From Engraulis encrasicolus (Eukaryota > Chordata > Actinopteri > Clupeiformes > Engraulidae): a stretch of DNA of 64,000 bases. The stretch is taken from NCBI RefSeq assembly GCF_034702125.1, contig NC_085875.1:40032740-40096739 (forward strand), written 5' to 3'. The notes beneath the pieces were generated by a model. That model saw only the letters and a program-made list of their open reading frames with translations, did not search any database and was not told the DNA's origin. How positions within the stretch are numbered: position 1 is the stretch's first letter; each line of letters begins with the position of its first letter. The position numbers and the translations under genes are program-made. This document shows positions 1 through 64,000 of this stretch, piece by piece.

Positions 1-308
1 GAAGTATGACTTTGTGATTGTCAATTACATAGTCATCCAAGTCGCCTGTAGAGGAAGACAGAAGAGAGTGATTGCATCAACTGCATGGTTGTTAATATAA
101 AGCGACATAGGCCTACACAGACAGGTAGTGTGGCTTTCAGTGATGGGCACCCTGATTCATTAGTTATTCATACCAATGCCACATATCGGTATTCCCAAAT
201 GACCTGACTTTACCTGTTCAATTCGAACCAGGTGAATGAATGATCTACTGGGGGCACAACCATTTGGTCATCATTACTCAGTAGCCTACAGTACATCAGT
301 CAACCTAC

Positions 309-405
309 CTGAGTTTTTCATCCAGTCGATCAACTTGGGTAACTCACGAGGCTCCACCTGCGAGATCACGCGCAGAATTTCGCTCTTGGCATCTGGATAG
401 TTCAT
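309..405 (-). CDS. first coding exon of an unrecognised gene (partial)
   Basis: Reading the minus strand, an ATG in a good Kozak context (CCACCATGA) at 405-403 opens a 32-codon frame beginning MNYPDAKSEILRV and ending near LPKLIDWMKNS. It runs straight into a strong splice donor, CAG|GTAGGT, with the exon ending at 309. The peptide is mostly helical and charged and has no signal peptide. The remaining exons would lie at lower coordinates, outside the window. I do not recognise the protein family, and short first exons are poor for naming. The clean Kozak, open frame, donor and head-to-head position with SRP54 across a CpG-containing spacer argue for a real gene start. A chance ORF is the alternative. 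Confidence 0.5.
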
Positions 406-923
406 GGTGGAGGGTATCGACTGGTTTCACGACAAACTTCCCCTACTTCCCGGTCAAACGAGTGGCTTCAGCCAGCATCAAGTCTTTAGAACAGTACGTG
501 GACGGACGGATTCATTCAAATTATGTTCTTCAGCGTTCGCAATCACCTGAAAGTATGAAAAGAAATGAAACAGCAGAAAACCCTGACTGTATTTTGCTAG
601 AGTTGGTAAGAAAAGTTAACAGGTAGGCAACCAACTACTGTCTAGCTATTTTTGACAGAAAGCCTCCAGGATGAAGGGTTTCACACGGGAAAGAACGGCG
701 ACTGGTATAGACACATAGTGTATTTCATTTGTGCAAACAATGGCTAAATTAATATTCGAGGGGGGAAAAACCTCTCACTCCTGCATTGGCTCGGTTTCTG
801 GACATGTGTTGTTGTGTTGTGATTGACCCGGAAGTAGTAAGTGGCTGATGGGATTTTTTTTCTCTTTTAGATGACGTATGTACGATTGCAAACCTGATAG
901 CTGCTGGGAACTGTACGTGGAAG
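406..923. promoter_or_regulatory. probable bidirectional promoter and 5' UTRs, unknown gene / SRP54
   Basis: The two divergent coding starts are separated by about 1.2 kb. The part nearest the minus-strand exon (about 400-540) is rich in CpG (for example ACGTGGACGGACGGA) and would hold that gene's 5' UTR. On the plus strand a possible non-coding SRP54 exon ends at AAG|GTATGT (923/924), preceded by TGACGTATGTACG, which contains a CRE-like TGACGT. No TATA box is obvious, as is usual for housekeeping genes. Transcription starts are inferred, not seen. Confidence 0.4.
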
Positions 924-1580
924 GTATGTGTCTTTTCACTTGTTTTGTTGACTAGATTAACAGTTGTTCAAAACAACAACTACTCCAACGTGTAGTTCAG
1001 GTATTTCAAAGTCGAGATCCCTTTCAACTCGACGGAGTTTATGCTTTTGGCTCGTTTAGAGGCAGGCTAACATTAGCTATCCAGTGAATGCTAGCTTGTT
1101 GAAGTAGCTGGCCTACCTTCTGACTGTGAACTGCTTGTTCCATATGTCAACACTTCACTAGCTTGTTGGCTAACTTGGTCGCGTTTACTTAGTCAATCGT
1201 GTCGTGTGTGACTTGATATCACGAACGTGTTAGCTGCAGGCCAGTTCTTGTGTGACCCCAACTCTAAGTTAATTGTGTGTGTTTTTTGTGTAGTTTAACT
1301 ATTTACAGGATTGTTCGAGCCCCTGCTTCGTCGTCCCGTATCAAGAGGAGGCTGTGAGGCCAATCAGGGGGTATCCCCCTCCACACCAAAGCCTACGAGG
1401 CAGTTTCGTTGTGTCTTGTAAGATTCTTTCTGTTGGACGTGTCCTTTTGTCTACATTTGTGTTTTGCAATACCCACATAATCTTTAGGAATGGTGTGGGA
1501 GGAAGTACTGCCAGTGACAGCAAGTATTCTAAGATTTCATGTCACTTGAAAACAACAACTCGTTTGTTTTGCATTTATAG
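924..1580 (+). other. SRP54 5' intron
   Basis: Non-coding stretch between a probable 5' UTR donor (GGTATGTG at 923) and an acceptor TTATAG|GC at 1579/1581, just upstream of the SRP54 start codon. Short frames here lack coding character. No repeat recognised. Confidence 0.4.
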
Positions 1581-9120
<7,540 letters not shown>

Positions 9121-9510
9121 ACCTCAGAGCCTTAAATTAATACATACAGATGGATAAGTAAGATATTTCTACTTCAGAGTGGAAATTGGAGGGCATGACG
9201 AGCAGAAGTATCTTTTATTTCTTGTTTTCTGTTCTTTTATTTGCCTCCTAATATAATTCATAACTTGTACAAAAATATTGCAGAGGCTTATGTACTTGTA
9301 ACAAATGAAAAAAATATGTGATTTTTGCAGTAACTGATTTGGAATACCTGTAGTTCATTCGGAAAGCTTTGTAGTCGGTCATGGTACATCATCAGGGTAT
9401 CACTTTGTTTTCAGACTTTCGTAATTGTCTTCTCAGCCATTACCCATGGCCAATTTATTAGTATGTGTGGCAAGAATTGTCATATAATCTAATAAAATGT
9501 TATGCCAAGA
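9121..9510 (+). terminator. SRP54 3' UTR with polyadenylation signal
   Basis: After the TGA at 9118-9120 the sequence is AT-rich and non-coding. AATAAA at 9491-9496 is followed within about 30 bases by a GT-rich stretch (TTGTTGTATGAG), the expected arrangement for cleavage and polyadenylation. Confidence 0.75.
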
Positions 9511-9769
9511 TTTTTACCCATTATCTTGTTGTATGAGTTTCATTACTTCTTTTGTGGAATGCTTTGAAGACGTGTGAAGTTTGGTGGTAGAAGGAGTGTT
9601 CCTGAATTGTTATAGTGTCATCAGTCACTAGGCTACTGTAACAGGGTGATGATGGTTCAGAGTATGAACATCAAAATATTATGGAAGGATCATTTAGGCC
9701 TACACCATATAATAATTAAATTCCCATACCTTGCACTTGAACTTGGAATCACTGGACAGCAGTGGACAC

Positions 9770-9970
9770 TATAAAACTACAACGTGGACGTGATGAGGCG
9801 GAGCGTGCCCTAGAATGTATTTTCGGAAAGCAAAAGGCACCACCCCTCGACGTGGCAAAATATTTCACGCAGCCATGTTGACTGCTGCTACGTAAGCACT
9901 TGGGCGTAAGTTAGCTGGGCACAGTGAATGCAGTTGCTGTCAGTGAAAGCGGTATCAAAAGTAAGAGGTA
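9770..9970 (+). promoter_or_regulatory. probable SEC23A promoter and 5' UTR exon
   Basis: A CpG-richer patch (ACGTGGACGTGATGAGGCGGAGC, CCCCTCGACGTGGC) is followed by two strong splice donors close together, AAAA|GTAAGA at 9960/9961 and GAG|GTATGT at 9967/9968. The next acceptor, TGCAG|GC at 11078/11079, leads 21 bases later into the SEC23A start codon. TGACGT-like elements occur, no clear TATA. Start site inferred. Confidence 0.5.
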
Positions 9971-57800
<47,830 letters not shown>

Positions 57801-59110
57801 AAACACATACAGGCAGCAAGCCCCTTGTTTACCTTGCCCACCAATACACAATGCAAGCTGCCTCCACATCCCATCTCCAAAAGAATATATCCGCCAGTAC
57901 AGTTGAACACTTTTTATAGGGGGTCCATGTCTGTTGTGAGAGATTATTGTATGCCCTTCCCACCCCAATATTCCTCCATGGCTCTCTTTTATTTCTCTGT
58001 GCCTCACTGTCTCTCATCTATCCTGTCTCTTTCTCTTTCTCCATGGCACTTCTTCCTCCTCTCCTGTTCTCTGACATATTCTATTTCCCTCGTGTTCCAT
58101 CTCCCCAGCTCTCTCTCTCTCTCTCTCTTTTTTTAAACTGTGGAGACATTTACATAGGAAAGCAACTGTCTGCTAAATTTGACTCCCTCTCTCCCCCGGG
58201 GCCATGTAATACGTTTTTTGTCATAAGTGGGTCTCCAACGACTAGAGAGACGCAACTTTATTGTTACTGAAAGCATAATGCATCTGGGTATGAAAAAACA
58301 AAAGCCAGAGCAGGTTCTCAACAGAAAACACTAACTAGACACCCCCGATGAACTGAGGATACTTTTCTTCCATTGACGTTCAGAGTTTAACTTCTTCCTT
58401 TTTTTACCCTTTTAAACCTCCCTCCGTGTTGGCAAACTGAGGATTTCTTTTTTCCTTTGACGTTCTGAGGTCTTGTTTTACCCCCTCCACATTCATGCAC
58501 TCCTAACCCCTTTTTTTGTATCGAAGCCTTCTGAATGGTACAATTTCCGCAAAACTTCCCGACAATTGCTTTGCTTTGTTTTTTTATGATGGCTGATATG
58601 AATGAGGTTCTATAAAAGAATGTGTAAGCACCTGCCGGGTCTAAACAATAGACCGTTGTGTATCAATGTCAGTGCTGGCACTCTTGATTGTAAGGTACAG
58701 AATTGAATACGCTGTCACTGTACCCAATTAAGCTCGAGTGCCTTTGTTGCCCATCCTCAGCCTTTTGTGGCTGCTAAAACAATGAGAGTTATTTATACGC
58801 TCTTCTTTCTCTCTCTCTCTCTCTCTTTCAAACCAGTTTTCCCAATCCCTCTTTATTTCGTTTCTTTCTCAAACTCTTTGTCGTCAAAATCCTCCCATGG
58901 TTCTGTTATGAATTCCATTGTACTGGTGAAGAAGGTGCAAAGCCAAATGAACTGTTTAAAAAAAACAAATAAATAAATAAACAATTAGTCATTGACTCGT
59001 CAGATGTGACTGCTGCCTACTCTCTGGAACAATTCAGATATTTATGCATAGTTTCTAACAGTATTAGTGTGATTTCTTAATAAAATGCTCCTCACTCAAA
59101 CCTGGACATT

Positions 59111-61008
59111 GTGGTGTGTGTTTTTAGAATCTGATGAGCCATGACATCATTTTAAAATATTGCCTTCAAGCAAGGTACAACTGTAAAATCATTTGCTTTC
59201 ATCATTGCTTTTAAACATGTTCAAACCTGAGCTTGTGTTGTTGTTGTTTTTTTTACCATTGTAGCTGTTCATAGAAGACTACACTCAGGAAATAATAAAG
59301 TCTGATTAGTTCTCCTCAATGCGGCTGGAGCTGTTCAGCAAAATAGAGCATTAGCACAGCACCAGACAGGGGGATTGAAAATGGCAGACCATTACTATGG
59401 CGGATGACTTTGAAGATGATAATGCTGTTTGTCAAACTGTACTGTACCCTGGAGTATTAGATGACGGATGAGCAGCAGGTCTTTTACAGTACAGATGAGT
59501 CTGGTCTGAATAGATGCTGCCTCGAGAGCACCCTAACACTCTCACTCTCTGTAGCTCTGGCGTTCATTCGTTTATAAGAAAGCTCCCATAAAAAGGCAAT
59601 TATGAAACCTCTTCTCTTTTCTTTATTCCCTCTGAGTGAAGGCAAAAGCATTTACCATCGCATGTGGATTTTAAATGAATATTCCCGCTGAGTGCAGTGA
59701 CTGCAACCATGCTCTTTCAAAATGGGTTACCCTGGAAACCTTAACCTTAGCAGCCTTGAGATCTATCTATTGAAAAAGCTAAAATTAAATATTAGCCTTT
59801 CTGTGTTATGTGTAGGCCTATATCTGAAAGGCATATTATGTGTTCCCCTATATCCTACTTTAGATTTTCACTATTCCTCAATATCAAATTGGGTGAATTG
59901 CTTGCTTGACTTCACATTTTAAGTTCTTCTGATAGTTCTCAGAAAAGGATGACATCCATGATGCTAGCCTGATAAACCAGACTAAATGTGGATGTCTAAT
60001 TTAGTCTGGCCTCGATGCATAATACATACGAAGATTGTTGATGAGAACAACCTTCCCTCAAAACCCTGCCCACTTTGATTCAAAACACATCTTTGCGTTG
60101 TAATTGGTTTGCCAGATTCATGGCATTCTGGCTTCATTGAATCATTATGCGAGGCCAGACCCACCCGTAGACAAAACATTTTGGCGCTGGTTCACCAGGC
60201 TACCATGAGGCAGCAAGATCAATGAGCAGAGAACATGACCACAATGACCTTAAGGGGGGCTCCATAAACAAGTAGGCTAGGCTAAATGTTGAGCCTGTCA
60301 CTGTCGACTAAAAAAGTCCAATAAACACAGTTACAATAAGTTTAAGCTGCTTTTTTAATTTACACAGTAATGAAAGATATTGCCTTCAGTGCTACTATAA
60401 ACGCTCGTTTAATCTGCTAGAGGCTTCTGCCAAGAGCAGTCAAATATTGTAGGTCTGCAAACAGCTGGGGCTTCATATTTAGCAGTAGGGCTGTAGTGGG
60501 AGTAGGCCTACATACAAGTCAGCAGAGCTCTCCTTTCTCTCTCAAATTGCATAAATCTCTTGTCAAATTTCAGAAATGGAGTTCACAGTCCTGCCATGAC
60601 GTATCAACATACAGTTTATGCACCACTTCCGATCACTGTACAATCTGTGCCCTTGGTATAGGGCAATTTACAATGCCACTTATGTGTGCTTTGAATATGG
60701 TGCCATGTAGCATGTCAGTCTCACTGTGATCACTAAGTCCAGCCACCACCATCTTCATGACCGCGACTAGGTTAGGAGCAGTGGCAATCAAAACCCTTTC
60801 ACCCGCCAGTGAGTGTCCTTTGAGATTGCAGTCTGGGTTGCACACGGCACACATCCATATACACAAACCCACAGTGAAGAGATTTACAGTGATACAGCCC
60901 GGCCTCCATAAATCAACTTTGCCTCGCCATTATTATTGTATTAGCACGCCACATTACCTAGAGCAGAGGTGTGAAGGAGCCCCCTCTGACTCTCATTCGA
61001 CACACTTG

Positions 61009-61010
<2 letters not shown>
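59111..61010. other. intergenic DNA, no gene seen
   Basis: AT-rich sequence with one MITE (59965-60202). Frames up to 79 codons lack domain signals on both strands. Confidence 0.4.
59965..60202. mobile_element. MITE with TAGCCTG termini
   Basis: Begins TAGCCTGATAAACCAGAC and ends GCTGGTTCACCAGGCTA. Internal TAGTCTGGCCTCGATGCATAA and TTATGCGAGGCCAGAC form a second inverted pair. Non-coding, 238 bp. Confidence 0.8.

Positions 61011-61012
<2 letters not shown>

Positions 61013-61099
<87 letters not shown>
61013..61099. repeat. (CA)n microsatellite
   Basis: About 43 CA units. Confidence 0.97.
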
Positions 61100-61101
<2 letters not shown>

Positions 61102-61459
61102 CATTTTGAGAACAGTAGCCTAGTCTTGTTCTTGCTCAGTTTACAGTAGGTATTATATTTTGAAAGGATGGAACTAAATGTGTTTGACTTAATACCCCCC
61201 TGCTCAAAGTGCTAAGGAAATGTATAGAGAAACAGTTCTATTTTCTTTGTGCGGCAACGCATTTGTGCAAGTATATCGGGTAAAAGAAACAGCAGCCATT
61301 GCAGATATAATCTGCAGGAAAAGAACGGAGAGACAATGCGGTGTAAGTGGCCAGACCTAAGTAATTTCAAATATCTGTTCTATAAATAAGCAAGTGTCCC
61401 TGACAAACAGTGTGGGCGACTTGTTTACGTGTAAATGTGTGAAGAACACAGCTGTCAGG

Positions 61460-61851
61460 TAGAGGTGTGTCGTTCATGAACGAACCGGTTCTTTTGAACG
61501 GCTCCCTGAAGTGAACGATGGGAACCGGATCACAGCTGGGGGAGCCACTCAACCATTGTTTCGTTCATTTTTCATTCATTTTAAGCACGTGACCTCAACC
61601 AGAGTAATTAAATTTGGGAAAAAACACAATTGTTTGCCTCAAAGAGAGGCAAAAATGGTCTTTAGAAGCAGGAGAATAATCAGTTGTTGTTTGGACAAAA
61701 TTACCTTGAGGTGGAGTCAAAATATTACATTCTTAACACTGAATAAATAATTTAAAAAAGAGCCAAAAGAGCCAGTTTTTTGAACGGCTCTTTGAAAGGA
61801 ACGAGCCACTAAGATCCGGATCCCAAAAAAGAGCCATAAATCCCATCTCTA
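61460..61851. mobile_element. non-autonomous hAT element with 8-bp target duplication
   Basis: Starts TAGAGGTGTG and ends CCCATCTCTA. Internal GAACGAACCGGTTCTTTTGA and TTTTTGAACGGCTCTTTG are further inverted motifs common to fish hAT MITEs. Flanked by CTGTCAGG at 61452-61459 and 61852-61859. No transposase. Confidence 0.92.
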
Positions 61852-61859
61852 CTGTCAGG

Positions 61860-63050
61860 CTGGGCGATATAAGATGATCCTTTAACCTGTAGCCTACGTT
61901 TAGACTGCAGTAAGCTCCCAATGTGTTGGGGAGAGAGGGAGAGAGTGAGAGAATATGTGTGTACATCCATGCGTGCGTGCGTGTCCGTGTTCATTTCAAA
62001 GTTGTTAAATTGGACAGACATGTCAGTGGTACTGTAGAACAGAACAGATCTGTGAAAGTGTTGGTGAAAGTGAAAGCAATTTGGAGTTGAAAACTGAGAC
62101 ATCTGGGTGAGTGATGGTTGACTTAAGCAAGGATGAAGAGGCCAGTGTTGGAGCGCTGCCCAAAACACCAGCCATGATGCAGCCTTTAAACTAAGACACA
62201 AGTCAACAGCTGCTGCTGCCAGGGAGAACAACACTTCTGGACTCTGGGTTGCCGTGGAGACTGCCTCTTTTGATGCAGACAGTGGAGAGAGAGAGAGAGA
62301 GAGAGAGAGAATCATTTATCCAGGCTTGTCTTGTGATGAACAACAGAATTCTGTTGATTGATCCTAAGCCAATAGCATACATTTGAAATCCTGTTGTTTG
62401 AAGACATTGAGAGAACAAATAGATACCTGTTCCAGGCTTCACTAGAACAACTAGCTTACAGAAATGCACCGTGATGCGTTGTGCAGAGCAATTGTGCAGT
62501 GCCATCTGGATTGTTCATAGTTGTTTCTAAAGACCCATATTGGCAGCAAACAAACTTTACTGCCAGTTCCTCAACCTGGTTCAATGTGGGCCTATCAGGG
62601 CTTGGTACTGCCAATGCTTTTTCAGTGTCCATGGACTGAAGACTCAGAGGACAACACAAATTGTTCACATACCAAGTCGAGGTGCAAGCAGAGGCATATC
62701 TTGTCACCAGGCTAGGCAGGCAGCCGCTTGGGGCCCCCAAAGCCCCCTAGATTGTAAATAACTGCTCACACTTAACTAAAAAATGGTGTGGATTTTTGTT
62801 CATGTTCATTCCCTTGAATTTTTGCTTGGGGCCCCAGCTGACCCCAGATTCCAAGTATGTTCAACTGCAGTGTGCAGGGGCCAGGGGGCAGGTCTGGATG
62901 ACATCTCCCTCCTCCCCCCTGAGCACATCGACCCCCCTTGTCATCCAGCGCTAAGCTTCTACACGGGAAGAAAAATAGCTCTGGAAGTAATTGCACCAGA
63001 TTCACCTCTGGATGCAAGACAAAGGTTAAATCAGCTTTTTTATTGAAAGG
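61860..63050. other. intergenic DNA, no gene seen
   Basis: Short (GA)n at 62287-62310. The stretch around 62700-62850 with GGGGCCCCCAAAGCCCCC looks like an old dispersed repeat. No coding block recognised. Confidence 0.4.
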
Positions 63051-63255
63051 TACAGTGCACCGCAATAATGAGTACACCCCTGAAAAGTAACATTTTGAAC
63101 AATATTTCAATAAGAACACAAGTTATTTCTAAAATGGTCATAGAGTAAGTTTAATACATTTGTTGAGCTTGCGACAGAAAAGTTAGGTCAATAACTTACA
63201 TGATATATTTTTCCATTTTGTGAAACTATGCTGGTGCAAATGTTTAACCCCTATG
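63051..63255. repeat. half of a Tc1/mariner-type element
   Basis: TACAGTGCACCGCAATAATG followed by AGTACACCCCTGAAAAGTAA looks like one terminal arm of a Tc1-type element (TA then CAGTG). No matching inverted arm follows within the window. Confidence 0.5.
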
Positions 63256-63559
63256 TTAAACTCCCATACTCCCATGTACATGTAGGCCTACATGTAACCA
63301 AACAAACAAAAAAGATTTCAAACGTGCAGACCTCTCAATCAAAATCCTGAAGACAGCCTCACACACAGACCACCATGAGCCACCACAGTCATCACGTCAT
63401 GGCATTCTACTTCCCTCCCCTACCCTGTGCCTCACCACGTGCACACTTACATCCAACAATGCCACAACGTGTCCTATACTCTTACCTTTTATTTCTATGT
63501 GACAGTGAACTGAATTGAAAAGCTAGAATTTAAAACGAAACAAATGACACATGTGTGTG

Positions 63560-63576
63560 TGAGAGAGAGAGAGAGA

Positions 63577-63625
<49 letters not shown>
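63560..63625. repeat. (GA)n microsatellite
   Basis: About 30 GA units with two AAAG interruptions. Confidence 0.95.
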
Positions 63626-63627
<2 letters not shown>

Positions 63628-63751
63628 CTCTGTGTTCTGAGTGGTGGGCTTCATGGTGAGTGGACAGTGATTGATGTCGAACCTCATCAGCTGTGATAGA
63701 TCCTGCTGCTGTAATGTATGCAGGGTCAGGTTAATGGAGACGGATGAGGAG

Positions 63752-63770
63752 ACACACACACACACACACT

Positions 63771-63835
<65 letters not shown>

Positions 63836-63942
63836 ACACATATACACCTCTCTCTCACCTTCACTCTCACACACGCAGACACCCCCCCCACACACACACA
63901 CACAAACACACACTCACACAGAAATATGTACACACACACACA
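63752..63942. repeat. (CA)n-rich compound microsatellite
   Basis: Long CA array (63773-63840) with CT and C-run interruptions continuing to 63942. The window ends at 64000 with no gene visible beyond it. Confidence 0.95.
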
Positions 63943-64000
63943 CTGTGGCAAGTATGGCAGGAACGGTTTCTGCATCTTTGGTAATGGTATGTCTGTGTCA

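Noticed and set aside
58767..58976. Frame of 69 codons with a hydrophobic start (MAAKTMRVIYTLFFL)
   Set aside because: Lies in the SEC23A 3' UTR, is partly CT repeat and ends in an A-rich run. Nothing supports translation.

Overview
The window is a piece of a vertebrate, most likely ray-finned fish, genome. The genes are split by GT-AG introns. The introns and spacers are full of (CA)n, (CT)n and (GTGC)n microsatellites, tRNA-derived SINEs, Tc1/mariner-, hAT- and piggyBac-type non-autonomous DNA elements, an L1/Tx1-type LINE and a Ty3/gypsy-type LTR retrotransposon. That repeat mix is typical of teleosts. The species cannot be named from the sequence alone.

Layout. (1) 309-405, minus strand: first coding exon of an unrecognised gene, head-to-head with (2) SRP54, plus strand, 15 coding exons from 1602 to 9120, giving a complete 504-residue signal recognition particle GTPase. 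(3) SEC23A, plus strand, 19 coding exons from 11100 to 57222, giving a complete 766-residue COPII coat protein. (4) Inside SEC23A intron 11, on the opposite strand, a three-exon class A G-protein-coupled receptor gene (coding 31684 down to 26797, about 457 residues) with unusual DRY and NPxxY motifs and a proline-rich tail made of three tandem repeats. (5) 57223-64000: the SEC23A 3' UTR, then gene-free DNA with a few mobile elements and microsatellites.

SEC23A is about 46 kb long because its introns have collected insertions: a 4.5 kb LTR retrotransposon in intron 9, a 5.8 kb LINE in intron 12, a Tc1-like element in intron 14, nested fold-back elements in intron 15 and a 1.29 kb near-perfect palindrome in intron 17. 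SRP54 (co-translational targeting to the ER) and SEC23A (export from the ER) act at successive steps of secretion, but nothing seen here shows that they are co-regulated.

The most notable observations are these. The LTR element landed exactly four bases into SEC23A intron 9, so its GTAG target duplication is the splice donor itself and the donor +5 base changes. The nested antisense receptor has non-canonical motifs. A perfect 55-bp inverted repeat lies in an SRP54 intron. The LINE sits in one copy of a local duplication whose sister copy keeps the empty site. The SEC23A 3' UTR holds a tandem repeat whose unit begins with the last codons and stop of the gene. No CRISPR, operon or other prokaryotic feature is present.
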